A DNA stretch of 64,000 bases from Bacteroidaceae bacterium (GCA_017650105.1 JAGCFO010000005.1:97113-161112), one strand, 5' to 3'. Shown: positions 45,084-54,618, numbered from the stretch's first letter. The notes: generated by a model not told the origin, from the sequence alone. Numbers and translations: made by a program.

Positions 45084-46193
45084 ATGAAAAAATTCCTCTT
45101 TTTAGCCACATTTGCATCGCTTATCGTCAGCTGCAGCTCTATTCCGAAGAAGAGCGAAGTGCTGAGCGTAATGGAAAAAGCCAACAACTACTGGCAAGCC
45201 AACAATCGTGCCGAAACGCGCCCGTTCTGGGACAATGCTGCCTACCACACGGGAAACCTCGCTGCCTACAGCATTACAGCCAACGAAGACTGGCTCGCCT
45301 ACACCAAGCGCTGGGCTGAGCACAACCGCTACCGGGGAGCTAACAGCGACGATCGTTCCAAATGGATCTACACATACGGAGAACGCGACGAGAACGTGCT
45401 CTTTGGCGACTGGCAGATTTGTTTCCAAGTGTATGCCGACCTTTACAACATGGAGCCCGACTCGCAGAAAATCGGTCGAGCCCGCGAAGTAATGGAATAT
45501 CAGATGAGTACCCCGGAGGAAGACTACTGGTGGTGGGCCGACGGGCTCTACATGGTGATGCCCGTGATGACGCGCCTTTACAAAATCACCTCCAACCCGC
45601 TCTACCTCGAGAAGCTCTATACCTATTTCAATTACGCGAAGAGCATCATGTACGACGAGGAGACGGGGCTCTTCTTCCGCGACGCCAAATATGTCTATCC
45701 CAAGCATAAAAGCCTGAACGGGCTCAAGGACTTCTGGGCCCGAGGCGACGGATGGGTTCTGGCTGCCTTCGCACGCGTGCTGCAGGATTTGCCCGAGTCC
45801 GACAAGCACCGCAAAGAATTCATCGCGCTCTATCAGAAACAAGCCGCTTCTGTGAAGGACAGCCAGCAGCCCGAGGGATACTGGACGCGCAGCATGCTCG
45901 ACCCAGAGCATGCCCCTGGGCCCGAAACGAGCGGTACGGCATTCTTCACTTTCGGACTGGCGTGGGGAATCAACAACGGGTTCCTGAGCCGCAAGGAGTA
46001 TCTGCCGACTGTACTCGCAGCCTGGAACTACCTCTCGACCTATGCCCTCCAGGAGGACGGATGCCTCGGATATGTGCAGCCAATTGGCGAGAAAGCCATT
46101 CCCGGGCAGACACTCAACGAGCGCAGCACTGCCAACTTCGGAGTAGGAGCCTTCCTGCTGGCTGCCAGCGAGGTGTACAAGCTTGCTAAATAG
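45084..46193 (+). CDS. GH88/GH105-family unsaturated glucuronyl/rhamnogalacturonyl hydrolase, lipoprotein
   Basis: An ATG at 45084 gives 369 residues with a lipoprotein signal (ATFASLIVSC, Cys17). The (alpha/alpha)6-barrel motifs are EDYWWWADGLYMVMPVMTRL with the catalytic Asp, FWARGDGWVLAAFARVL and TSGTAFFTFGLAWGI. The family removes the unsaturated uronic acid left by polysaccharide lyases, for example on rhamnogalacturonan. It is the first of four secreted carbohydrate genes. Its exact substrate is unknown. Confidence 0.88.
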   Translation: MKKFLFLATFASLIVSCSSIPKKSEVLSVMEKANNYWQANNRAETRPFWDNAAYHTGNLAAYSITANEDWLAYTKRWAEHNRYRGANSDDRSKWIYTYGERDENVLFGDWQICFQVYADLYNMEPDSQKIGRAREVMEYQMSTPEEDYWWWADGLYMVMPVMTRLYKITSNPLYLEKLYTYFNYAKSIMYDEETGLFFRDAKYVYPKHKSLNGLKDFWARGDGWVLAAFARVLQDLPESDKHRKEFIALYQKQAASVKDSQQPEGYWTRSMLDPEHAPGPETSGTAFFTFGLAWGINNGFLSRKEYLPTVLAAWNYLSTYALQEDGCLGYVQPIGEKAIPGQTLNERSTANFGVGAFLLAASEVYKLAK

Positions 46194-46204
46194 TTCTCGA
46201 AGGC

Positions 46205-46320
46205 ACGCTGATTTTTCCCTTCTCGATAATTATTTTTCCCTTCTCGAAAAAAATTTTTTCTTTCTTCATAAAAAATTTTCCCTTCTTCATATCGCGAGAT
46301 TCTTTCTTCATATCAGATTA
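46205..46320 (+). repeat. Dispersed AT-rich intergenic repeat, copy E (composite)
   Basis: TTTTCCCTTCTCGATAATTA at 46213-46232 equals part of copy B, and TTTCCCTTCTTCATATCGCG at 46277-46296 equals part of copy A. Several TTCTTTCTTCATA units surround them. It fills the gap between the GH105 and DUF2264 genes. Confidence 0.75.
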
Positions 46321-46353
46321 TTCATAACACACATTTCCGCAATACCTGAGAAT

Positions 46354-47673
46354 ATGAAAAAAACGATTATTGCCCTCATGCTGGCACTCCTTATCCTGCC
46401 CCTAAGCGCAGACGCAAAGAAAAAGAAAGAGCCTGTCAAAACCGACAGGGAAATATGGGCAGAAATGCTCTACAAAATGGCGGCACCCGTGCTCAGCAAT
46501 ATGGCCGAGGGCAAGCTGCAACAAGAGATGACCATCGAGAAAGGCACCCTCGAAGTGAGCCCCACGTGGGACGGACGCGACAAGAAAGTTAGCTACATGG
46601 AGGCTTTCGGCAGACTTATGGCTGGACTCGCCCCTTGGCTCTCTCTTCCCGACGACGACACCGCTGAAGGCGTCATGCGTCGTCAGCTGCGCGAATGGGC
46701 GCTCAAAAGTTACGCCAACGCCGTCGACCCCGACAGTCCCGACTACCTCGGTTGGCGCTCGGGAGGGCAGACTCTAGTCGACGCAGCCTATCTGGTGGAG
46801 AGTTTCCACAGAGGATGGGACGCGCTGTGGGAGCCCCTCGATAGCATCACCAAAGCACGCTATATCAACGAGATACAAGGACTGCGCCGATACGACCCTT
46901 GCTACACCAACTGGCTTCTCTTCTGCTCGATGGAGGAGTGTTTCCTGATGAAGGCTCGCGCGCAGTACGACAACTACCGCATCCACAACGCTATGAACAA
47001 GGTGGAAGAATGGTATGTAGGCGACGGATGGTACAGCGACGGACCGTCCTTCGCTTTCGACTACTACAACAGCTACGTCATCCAGCCCATGTATCTCGAA
47101 TGCCTTGAGATGATCAACGAGGTAAAGGGCAACGACTCGTGGACAGTTCGTGGCGTCGATCCCGTCACCTATCGCAATCTCGGCTCTAAAGCACGCTACG
47201 ACGAGGCTCTCAAACGCATGCAGAAATACAGCGTCATCCTCGAACGCCTCATCTCGCCCGAGGGCACCTATCCCGTGTTCGGGCGCTCCATCCCCTACCG
47301 ACTGGCTGTCTTCCAGCCCCTCGCTATGCTCGCCTGGCAACATAAGCTTCCCAACGAACTCTCCAACGGGCAGGTACGAAGCGCGCTCACTGCCGTCATG
47401 AAGAATATGTTCCGCGACAGCAGCAACTTCAACAAGGGAGGCTTCCTCACCATCGGCTTCGTAGGTTCCCATCCCAACGTGGCAGACGTCTACACCAACA
47501 ACGGAAGTCTCTACATGACAACCCTTGCTTTCCTCCCTCTGGGACTTCCCGCCGACGACCCCTTCTGGACAGATGCTCCACAGAAGTGGACGAGCAAGAA
47601 AGCATGGGAAGGCGATGACTTCCCGAAGGACCATAAGTGGAAGATTAATAAGCAGATACTATACTGGGAATAA
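46354..47673 (+). CDS. DUF2264-domain secreted protein
   Basis: An ATG at 46354 gives 439 residues with a signal peptide (MKKTIIALMLALLILPLSADA) and a Lys-rich start of the mature protein. The DUF2264 body is visible: YMEAFGRLMAGLAPWLSL, YLGWRSGGQTLVDAAYLVES, WLLFCSMEECFLMKA, WYVGDGWYSDGPSFAFDYYN. The fold is thought to be an (alpha/alpha)6 barrel like GH88/GH105, so a lyase or hydrolase role on plant or host glycans is likely but unproven. A longer frame through repeat E is rejected. Confidence 0.85.
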   Translation: MKKTIIALMLALLILPLSADAKKKKEPVKTDREIWAEMLYKMAAPVLSNMAEGKLQQEMTIEKGTLEVSPTWDGRDKKVSYMEAFGRLMAGLAPWLSLPDDDTAEGVMRRQLREWALKSYANAVDPDSPDYLGWRSGGQTLVDAAYLVESFHRGWDALWEPLDSITKARYINEIQGLRRYDPCYTNWLLFCSMEECFLMKARAQYDNYRIHNAMNKVEEWYVGDGWYSDGPSFAFDYYNSYVIQPMYLECLEMINEVKGNDSWTVRGVDPVTYRNLGSKARYDEALKRMQKYSVILERLISPEGTYPVFGRSIPYRLAVFQPLAMLAWQHKLPNELSNGQVRSALTAVMKNMFRDSSNFNKGGFLTIGFVGSHPNVADVYTNNGSLYMTTLAFLPLGLPADDPFWTDAPQKWTSKKAWEGDDFPKDHKWKINKQILYWE

Positions 47674-47702
47674 AGCTAAATTTAACTTTAACCTTCCGCC
47701 CC

Positions 47703-48623
47703 ATGAAGCCATTTTCTTTAGCCACTCTCCTACTCGTTTTTACCGCTTGCACGTCGGCACAAGACTATCAGCTCGTCTGGAGTGAGGAGTTCGAAAACAA
47801 CGGAGCGCCCTCTTCGGCAGACTGGAATTTTGAGCACGGTTTTGTGCGCAACCACGAGTACCAATGGTACCAAGAGGACAACGCAACGATAGCCGACGGA
47901 TTCCTCACTATCGAGGGGCGCTACGAGCGAGTGGAAAATCCTTATTACGCTGCTCCGTCCGACACTTCTCAGCAACAATATCAGCGCCGGAGAAGAAATG
48001 ATTGGCGTTCCTCACGTCAGTTTGCCGAGTACACAGCCTCTTCCATCAACACACGAGGCAAGCACGAGTGGCTCTACGGCCGCTTAGAGGTAAGGGCAAA
48101 AATCCCTACCGAGAGCGGTGCCTGGCCTGCCATCTGGACTCTCGGCATAACTCGTCCCTGGCCCGTGAACGGGGAGATAGACATCATGGAGTACTATCGT
48201 CGCGGGGGCGTGCCTCACATCCTCGCCAATGCAGCTTGGGCACGTCAGCCAAATCAGGCGAAATGGAACACGTGCGCTATTCCCTATTCTCGCTTCACAG
48301 AGAAAGACCCGCAATGGGCTGAGAAATTCCACACGTGGCGAATGGACTGGGACGAGGACAGCCTGCGTCTTTTCCTTGATGATGAGCTGCTTAACTCGCA
48401 GAGTTGCGATGTGGGCGACGATGCAGGCTTCTACCCCTTCCGTCAGCCACACTACTTGCTGCTCAATCTCGCCATCGGTGGAGATAACGGAGGAGAGCCT
48501 TCTCCTGCCGACTATCCCATCCGATACGTTATCGACTATGTGCGCGTCTATCAAACCGCTGAGCAACAGGAAGCTCAGAAAGCCTACAACGAATCTCATC
48601 CATCACCGAAAACGCCATTCTGA
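47703..48623 (+). CDS. GH16-family beta-glucanase/galactanase-type hydrolase
   Basis: The 306-residue protein has an N-terminal signal with a possible lipobox (VFTAC, Cys16). The GH16 beta-jelly-roll motifs follow: YQLVWSEEFENNG, HEWLYGRLEVRAKIP, WPAIWTLG and the catalytic NGEIDIMEYY (Glu158, Asp160, Glu163). Family members cleave beta-1,3/1,4-glucans, laminarin, agar or related glycans with retention. Which one cannot be told here. It lies 29 bp after the DUF2264 gene. Confidence 0.92.
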   Translation: MKPFSLATLLLVFTACTSAQDYQLVWSEEFENNGAPSSADWNFEHGFVRNHEYQWYQEDNATIADGFLTIEGRYERVENPYYAAPSDTSQQQYQRRRRNDWRSSRQFAEYTASSINTRGKHEWLYGRLEVRAKIPTESGAWPAIWTLGITRPWPVNGEIDIMEYYRRGGVPHILANAAWARQPNQAKWNTCAIPYSRFTEKDPQWAEKFHTWRMDWDEDSLRLFLDDELLNSQSCDVGDDAGFYPFRQPHYLLLNLAIGGDNGGEPSPADYPIRYVIDYVRVYQTAEQQEAQKAYNESHPSPKTPF

Positions 48624-48756
48624 AGATACATTTTTCAATAGTCAAACACATAAAGCCCTAACTACAAAACGGCTCAGAGAGCTATCGTTTCCCTACGGGA
48701 ACCGAAGGAATGAGCCGATGAATAAACTTGATTAAAAAAACATATAACCCATTTTC

Positions 48757-48825
48757 TTTGGAGAAGAAAGGAAAATTCTTTTTGAAGAAAGAATCCCGTG
48801 ATATCGAGAAAGAAAAACAACACGT
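48757..48825 (-). repeat. Diverged AT-rich repeat, copy F (inverted)
   Basis: Read on the minus strand, TTTCTCGATATCACGGGATTC then TTTCTTCAAAAAGAATTTTC resembles the second half of copy E (ATATCGCGAGATTCTTTCTTCA). It lies between the GH16 and GH92 genes. Confidence 0.5.
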
Positions 48826-48832
48826 TCATAGT

Positions 48833-51100
48833 ATGAAATATCGTAGCATCCTTTTAGCGGCAACTTTTTTTATGGCTGCTGTATGGCAACCTTCGCTTGC
48901 AGTCACAGCCAACAATAACCCGAGAGCACATTCCAACGGAAAGCCGTCAGCCGTTTCGTCTCCCGACGGAAAGGGTGTCACTCAGTACGTCAACCCTTTC
49001 ATGGGCACCACCACCCTTTGGACTCCCAAGGACTTGGGCTACACGCGCACGGAGGAGAAGCGCGCTTGGGGAGCTGAGACTTACCCCGGCGCCGCTCTGC
49101 CCAACGCTATGGTGCAACTGACGCCCGTAACGAAATACCGCTCGGGCTCTGGCTACCAGTACGAGGACCATCAGATTTACGGCTTCGCTCACACCAGCAA
49201 GGGACATTGGAATCTGCTGCATGTGCCAATCCTTCCCGTAACGGTAGAGGGGAAATACCGTCCCGACAACTACTGCTCATGGTACAACCACGAGCGCGAA
49301 GAGGCGCATCCGGGCTATTATAGCGTGTTTCTGGAACGCTACAAAGTGAAGGCAGAGTTGACGTCCACGCTACGATGTGGATACCATCGCTACACATTCA
49401 GCGGTGATGACGAGCGTTGCTTGCTGATAGACATCACTCGCTCCAACAACCAGCCGCGTCGTTGGCTCGTAGAGAAAAGCGGAGAGCGTGCATTTCAAGG
49501 ATATCAGGACGGCGAAGGACGCATTTATTTCTATGCCGAGACTTCAGAAGACATCGAAAGCGTGGACTTGGAGCGCGAGCACAGACAGCCCATCGGCGTG
49601 GTTCACTTCCGTCAGCCACACGGCACTAAACCTCTGGAGCTGAAGATTGGCTTTTCGTTTGTGAGCATCGATAATGCGCGCGAGAATCTTCGCGCAGAAC
49701 TGGAGAACAAGACTTTCGACGAGGTACGCTCTGCTGCTGAAGCCACGTGGGAAGATGTGCTAGGCCACATCCAAGTGGAAGGCGGCACCGACGAGGAACG
49801 GACGATGCTCTACTCCACCCTTTACCGCGTGTTCCTCTTCCCTCATCTGCGCAGCGACGTCAACGGAGAATACCGCGATGCCCGCGGGCAGGTGGTGAAG
49901 GGCGACTTCAACTACTACACCGACCCCTCGTTCTGGGACACCTACCGCAACAAGCTCATCTTGCTGGGAATGATTACTCCCGACGTGGCGGCCGACATCA
50001 TCAAGTCGTGCACCGACCGAGGAGAGAAACGCGGAGGCTACATGCCCACGTTCTTCCACGGAGACCACGCTTCCGCCTTCGTGGCTGGTTCGTGGCTACG
50101 CGGCATCCGTAACTTCGACCTACAACGTGCCTACACCTTGATGCTGAAGAGCGCCACAGTACCCGGGCGTGGAGGCAGACCTTACCTCGACGAGTACATC
50201 GAGCGCGGGTGGATATCGGAAAAAGACACCACCGACGTCCCCACCGAAGATGAGTACAAAGGCTCCGTCACCAAGACGTTGGAATACTCCTACGACGATT
50301 ATGCTACAGCCCTCGTGGCGCACGAATTGAAAGACAAGAAGAACGAACAGCTGCTGATGAAGCGCTCACAAAACTACAAGACGCTCTTCGATGCCTCTAC
50401 GGGTTTCTGGCGCGGCAAGGTGATACGCGACGGCAAGGATATGTGGATAGCAGACTTCCACCCCAACTACCCCTACTATCAGTATATGTACCGCGAGGCC
50501 GACGCGTGGAACTCACTCTTCTTCGCTCCTCACGATCCCGAAGGGATGATTGCCCTCTACCCGTCACCACAGGCTGTGGAAGACAAGCTCGACTCCCTCT
50601 TCACCACTCCCTGCGGAGGATACGAGGCTTGGAACCTTACGGGCTATCTGGGAACATACTGTCACGGAAACCAGCCCGGCCACTCCATACCCTACACTTA
50701 TTATTTCGTCGGCAAGCAGGAGAAAGCACAGAGGGTGCTCTATACCCTCATGCACGACTATTATGGTATGGGTGAGGAGAAGCTGGCTTATGCTGGCATG
50801 GACGACGCAGGAGAAATGTCCGCCTGGTATGTGCTGAACGCTATCGGCCTCTACACCTATTCCCCCGCCGACCCGCAGTATATCGTCACAGTACCTCTCT
50901 TCAACCGCGTATGGTTCACTTTAGGAAGCACCACTTCGGATGGGAAAACGAAGGAAGGTCAGACCTTCACCATCGTGCGCGAAGGAGACGGTAAGACCAT
51001 CAGCGAAATCACCATAGGAGGCAAACCGCTGAAAGGCTGGTTTGTGAAACATGAAGACCTTGCCAAAGGCAAAGAGTTACTTATCAGAGTAAAGGAATAA
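48833..51100 (+). CDS. GH92-family alpha-mannosidase
   Basis: An ATG at 48833 gives 755 residues with a signal peptide (MKYRSILLAATFFMAAVW). The GH92 blocks are YVNPFMGTTTLWTPKDLG, GAETYPGAALPNAMVQLTP, GYQYEDHQIYGFAHTSKGHW, FWDTYRNKLILLGMI, MPTFFHGDHASAFVAGSWLR and AYAGMDDAGEMSAWYVLNAI with the acid/base Glu region. These calcium-dependent exo-enzymes release mannose from N-glycans or yeast-type mannan. The frame from 48728 runs through repeat F and is rejected. Confidence 0.93.
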   Translation: MKYRSILLAATFFMAAVWQPSLAVTANNNPRAHSNGKPSAVSSPDGKGVTQYVNPFMGTTTLWTPKDLGYTRTEEKRAWGAETYPGAALPNAMVQLTPVTKYRSGSGYQYEDHQIYGFAHTSKGHWNLLHVPILPVTVEGKYRPDNYCSWYNHEREEAHPGYYSVFLERYKVKAELTSTLRCGYHRYTFSGDDERCLLIDITRSNNQPRRWLVEKSGERAFQGYQDGEGRIYFYAETSEDIESVDLEREHRQPIGVVHFRQPHGTKPLELKIGFSFVSIDNARENLRAELENKTFDEVRSAAEATWEDVLGHIQVEGGTDEERTMLYSTLYRVFLFPHLRSDVNGEYRDARGQVVKGDFNYYTDPSFWDTYRNKLILLGMITPDVAADIIKSCTDRGEKRGGYMPTFFHGDHASAFVAGSWLRGIRNFDLQRAYTLMLKSATVPGRGGRPYLDEYIERGWISEKDTTDVPTEDEYKGSVTKTLEYSYDDYATALVAHELKDKKNEQLLMKRSQNYKTLFDASTGFWRGKVIRDGKDMWIADFHPNYPYYQYMYREADAWNSLFFAPHDPEGMIALYPSPQAVEDKLDSLFTTPCGGYEAWNLTGYLGTYCHGNQPGHSIPYTYYFVGKQEKAQRVLYTLMHDYYGMGEEKLAYAGMDDAGEMSAWYVLNAIGLYTYSPADPQYIVTVPLFNRVWFTLGSTTSDGKTKEGQTFTIVREGDGKTISEITIGGKPLKGWFVKHEDLAKGKELLIRVKE

Positions 51101-51111
51101 GGAACAGGCAG

Positions 51112-51174
51112 CACTCACCACTCACCACTCACCACTCACCTCTTACCTCTTACATCTTTCATCTTACTTCCTGC
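51112..51174. repeat. Heptanucleotide tandem repeat, nine units
   Basis: Four identical CACTCAC units (51112-51139), then CTCTTAC twice, ATCTTTC, ATCTTAC and TTCCTGC, all in the same 7-bp phase. It fills the gap between two convergent genes. Confidence 0.85.
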
Positions 51175-51175
51175 C

Positions 51176-53848
51176 TCAATTTCCCAGCACGGGCACGCCA
51201 TCAGCCGTGATTCCTTCGGCTGATACAACGGGACGTGTTACCGTACCGTTGTTATAGAAGTTCAGCTGAGCCTTTCCGTTCACGTCAGTCTCAACGGAGG
51301 GGTTCCAGTAGAGCGTGCGTCGGAAATCTTTATCGCCGGGGATGGGGCCGTCGGGATAGGTGGGAGCATAGAATTCCGTCACTTCGCTATACCCTCTGAA
51401 GGTTGTTTGGCGAACACCCTTCGCGCGAGCCTTCCGCTCGGTAGGAGGATACATGCTGATGTCGATGATATAAAGCCCTGGAGGAACGGGAGTGCCGTCG
51501 GAGAGGTTGATTCGACTACCCAGCGCTTGCATTTGCTCGACGGTGAGCGACTCGCGCACGATGGGCATGCTCTCGTAGATGTTAGGACTGTCGTACACGA
51601 TGATGCTCTTGATGTCCTCCATATCCATGTCGAAACCGGGAATGTAGGCCGTGGTAGCGAGGTTGCGATGCTCGTCGTGTAGATACCAGAGCACTCGGTG
51701 ATTGTTGAGCAAGCATTGGTTGAGAGTCCACGTGACAAACTCATCGCGCGTGGTGATGGATGAGTCCACCACGCCGTCGTAACGGCTCACATCCAGGTCG
51801 TACCCCTTCTCCTTGAGATAGTCCGACACCTTATAGGTAAAGTTGCCGCAGTCGAGCTGATACTCCGTGTCCTCTTCGGCATCGAACGCCTTGAATGTCA
51901 TGTAGTCTATATACTTGCGGCTTCCTTCTATCTCCACTTCGTCAAGGTGGATGACGATGTCGGAATTGACCTTCTGCATCCATTCGGGAACAGTCTGAGC
52001 GGGAACGTTATCTTCAAGCGAAAGCGTTGCATGCTCGGGAAGGAAGAGCTCGATGGGATCATAAGCGCGCACCTCGGGACGGGCTGAGCGGTCGAGCCGC
52101 AGCCTTACGTCGACGGGCTCGTTCTTGCGACGCGCCGTGAGGAACATATCCCAGATGCTGTCGAATTCCTCCACCTTGAAGCCGAAACGCCCGTTCTCGT
52201 CCGTGACGACGGTGCTCTCTTGCGAGAACTGTCTGTCGCGCGAGTAGAGTTTCATCGTCAGCGAGGCATCTGCCAGCGGCTTGCCCGTGCGCCGGGTGAG
52301 CATCACTCCGTCGAGCACCAGTCCGTCCTCAACGTAGTGTTTGATGTTGAACGGCTCCACCATACACAGCTGCTTCCAGTCGAACCGCGTCCATCCCTGC
52401 GTCATCATGAGCAGATCCAGCGACTGCCTGTGCAGACGGTCGGAAGCGGAAAAATACCATTCGGGCCTGTAGATCATACCTTTCAGTTCCGACGAGAGGA
52501 GGCAATTTATCAGCACGTTATCGCTGCATGCTGTGCCGAGGTCCTGCTGGTCGCGCACGGCAACGGAGAGCGTCGTCTGCAGCGGAGCACCGGAGGCATC
52601 CGTGGCATTCAGCCGCAGGCCTATCGGCTCAAAGGGCCGATAGACGCGCTTGTCGGTATCGGCACTCACTTGCGCCGAAGCAATTCCGTTGTTGATGAAG
52701 AGCAGACGCTGCGCCAGCACTTCGCCGCCATCTGTAAAGAGGGTGAGCTGATGCACGCCCGTGGGCAACTTTTCCGTAGCGATGGCGAAAGCTGCCTGCT
52801 TCACGTTCACACCGTCGGCAAGCATGGAGGGAACGAGGCGCAGGGTGTCGAAGTAACAGGCCACGCCGCGACACATAATCGACACACCTATCAGGTCGTT
52901 CTGCTGGCTACGCATGCCTTTGGCTGTGAGGAGTCCGCGAATCATCAGCGAGTCCGACACATCCACCAGCAGAGTGCTTCCGTTCAACTCCGCTTCGGGC
53001 ATACGGAACGAGTAAGTCTTATCGTTGTACAGGATGTTGACTGTATGGCGTTTGCGGGTAGGCGTGAACGTGAAGTACCCCATGCCGTCGTGCAGCGTCG
53101 AGAGGAGCGCGAGGTCGTCGCCCTCTCCCTTCTCGTCCTTCACGGTACCCAACACAGCTATTCCCATGCCCTTCTCGTCGACAGCCTTGAAAGCCACGCG
53201 GCAGGGGATGCCCTGCACGAGCTTCCCTCCTTCGGGGAAGAACGATACGTTCACGTCACGCTCCTTCTCCCCCTTGGGACGATGCGTTGCCACCCAGGGA
53301 GCCACGCTGGCGTTGAGCACAGGATGGCTGTAGTCGCCCTCCTCCTCGGGTGCCTGATAGACGGGAAACACTCTCGAGAAGATACCCTGGTCGCTGAAAT
53401 TGAGCATATTGAGGGTATAGGCGCGTATCTCGTAGTAGCCGCTCGGATAGCTGAGCACGCCGCGCAGCGCGCGGGCATCCTCCGTCGAACGGTCGATGAG
53501 AGGGAAGGAACCGTGACAACGTCCGTCGACGACTTTCAGCTTGAGCTGCTGCAGCAGCACTCCCGTCGGCGACATGAGGTCGACATAGAGCACACGGCTC
53601 GGAGCGGGAAGTCCTGTGGTAGCATTGATCACCCAGGCGGAAAAGTATATGGCGTCGCCCTGGAAGTAGGCGGTGTTGTCGAAGTGGAGATAGACCTTCT
53701 CCTGCGGGCACTTCTGATTGAAGAACGAGCTCTTGTAGATAAACGAATATAGTTTCTGAAACGTTTCCGATTCGTTCTCGGCGCCGATGCGAGAGGCACA
53801 GAGCGCGAGCAGAAGAGTCAGTATGATAGTACGTCGAAATGTTAGCAT
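51176..53848 (-). CDS. Large secreted MG2/alpha-2-macroglobulin-like protein
   Basis: An ATG at 53848 gives 890 residues with a signal peptide (MLTFRRTIILTLLLALCASR). CPQEKVYLHFDNTAYFQGDA near the start is the MG2-type domain found in Bacteroidetes proteins of this size. RPFEPIGLRLNATDASGAPL and YWNPSVETDVNGKAQLNFYN are further beta-domains, the latter at the C-terminus. There is no thioester motif, so it is not a full macroglobulin. These proteins often sit near TonB systems and their role is not settled. Confidence 0.8.
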   Translation of the reverse strand: MLTFRRTIILTLLLALCASRIGAENESETFQKLYSFIYKSSFFNQKCPQEKVYLHFDNTAYFQGDAIYFSAWVINATTGLPAPSRVLYVDLMSPTGVLLQQLKLKVVDGRCHGSFPLIDRSTEDARALRGVLSYPSGYYEIRAYTLNMLNFSDQGIFSRVFPVYQAPEEEGDYSHPVLNASVAPWVATHRPKGEKERDVNVSFFPEGGKLVQGIPCRVAFKAVDEKGMGIAVLGTVKDEKGEGDDLALLSTLHDGMGYFTFTPTRKRHTVNILYNDKTYSFRMPEAELNGSTLLVDVSDSLMIRGLLTAKGMRSQQNDLIGVSIMCRGVACYFDTLRLVPSMLADGVNVKQAAFAIATEKLPTGVHQLTLFTDGGEVLAQRLLFINNGIASAQVSADTDKRVYRPFEPIGLRLNATDASGAPLQTTLSVAVRDQQDLGTACSDNVLINCLLSSELKGMIYRPEWYFSASDRLHRQSLDLLMMTQGWTRFDWKQLCMVEPFNIKHYVEDGLVLDGVMLTRRTGKPLADASLTMKLYSRDRQFSQESTVVTDENGRFGFKVEEFDSIWDMFLTARRKNEPVDVRLRLDRSARPEVRAYDPIELFLPEHATLSLEDNVPAQTVPEWMQKVNSDIVIHLDEVEIEGSRKYIDYMTFKAFDAEEDTEYQLDCGNFTYKVSDYLKEKGYDLDVSRYDGVVDSSITTRDEFVTWTLNQCLLNNHRVLWYLHDEHRNLATTAYIPGFDMDMEDIKSIIVYDSPNIYESMPIVRESLTVEQMQALGSRINLSDGTPVPPGLYIIDISMYPPTERKARAKGVRQTTFRGYSEVTEFYAPTYPDGPIPGDKDFRRTLYWNPSVETDVNGKAQLNFYNNGTVTRPVVSAEGITADGVPVLGN

Positions 53849-53956
53849 AGTCGTTGTATTGATAGTGCTGTTATCTTTTTTCCGTTTATTGGTGTCTATT
53901 AGTTTCATATCCTTTTTACCTCATGCAGCGTCATCCAGAGCTTTCGCAAGCGTCAG

Positions 53957-54388
53957 CTATCGTCGGGCATTGAAGAAATCTTTCATCAGCCGCGCGCACT
54001 CCCCGGCGAGCACCCCTGTCGTCACTTCCGTCTTCGGATGCAGGGCTGCCGGTGCGAAGCGCTGGAATCCTCTCTTCTCGTCGTCGCAGCCATATACGAT
54101 GCGCGATATCTGCGACCATCCGAGGGCTCCCGCACACATCGTACAAGGCTCCACCGTCACGTAGAGCGTGCACTCGGTGAGGTACTTCCCTCCCAGATAG
54201 TTCGAGGCCGACGTCAGCGCCAGCATCTCGGCGTGCGCCGTCACGTCGGTGAGGCGTTCCGTCTGATTGTGAGCGCGGGCAATCACCCGTCCCCGACAGA
54301 CAATGACGGCCCCCACGGGAACCTCTCCCTCATCGTAACCCTTCTGCGCCTCCAGCAGAGCCTGACGCATGTAATCCTCATCGTTCAT
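53957..54388 (-). CDS. tadA: tRNA-specific adenosine deaminase / nucleoside deaminase
   Basis: The 143-residue protein has the zinc motifs HAE (His52, Glu54) and PCTMC (Cys82, Cys85) of the cytidine/deoxycytidylate deaminase superfamily, in VTAHAEMLAL and VEPCTMCAGAL. Its length and sequence suit TadA, which makes inosine 34 in tRNA-Arg, though related guanine deaminases cannot be excluded. It overlaps the upstream small gene by 4 bp, suggesting translational coupling. Confidence 0.88.
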   Translation of the reverse strand: MNDEDYMRQALLEAQKGYDEGEVPVGAVIVCRGRVIARAHNQTERLTDVTAHAEMLALTSASNYLGGKYLTECTLYVTVEPCTMCAGALGWSQISRIVYGCDDEKRGFQRFAPAALHPKTEVTTGVLAGECARLMKDFFNARR

Positions 54389-54618
54389 CGGCGCATGTCG
54401 TGCTCGTCAAACAACGTGGGATAGTCAATCTCCAGGTTGTGAAGGATGTGTTTCAGCAGCGTCTCGCGCATCCACCGGCTCCTGTTGCTGATGTGATACT
54501 TGCGCAAGTAGTGGTCCACCATCTGCAGCTCCTCGTCGCTCATGAGGGCAACCAGCCGGTGCGGGCGCGCAGCCTTCGGGTTACGCACAAATGTGTGTTT
54601 TTCTTTCTTCTTTGCCAT
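54385..54618 (-). CDS. Small basic hypothetical protein
   Basis: The 77-residue protein starts with a Lys-rich tail, then RLVALMSDEELQMVDHYLRK and NRSRWMRETLLKHILHNLEI. The strand-helix-helix order recalls ribbon-helix-helix DNA-binding proteins. Its end overlaps tadA by 4 bp, so they are co-translated. I do not recognise a named family. Confidence 0.7.
   Translation of the reverse strand: MAKKKEKHTFVRNPKAARPHRLVALMSDEELQMVDHYLRKYHISNRSRWMRETLLKHILHNLEIDYPTLFDEHDMRR

Noticed and set aside
46183..46353. N-terminal extension of the DUF2264 protein
   Set aside because: It is translated from repeat copy E (Phe and Leu rich) and lies before a proper signal peptide at 46354.
52220..53752. A 510-codon open frame opposite the MG2-type gene
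   Set aside because: Composition is that of an antisense shadow (His, Arg, Gln and Val rich) with no signal or family pattern. The minus-strand gene is clearly a protein.
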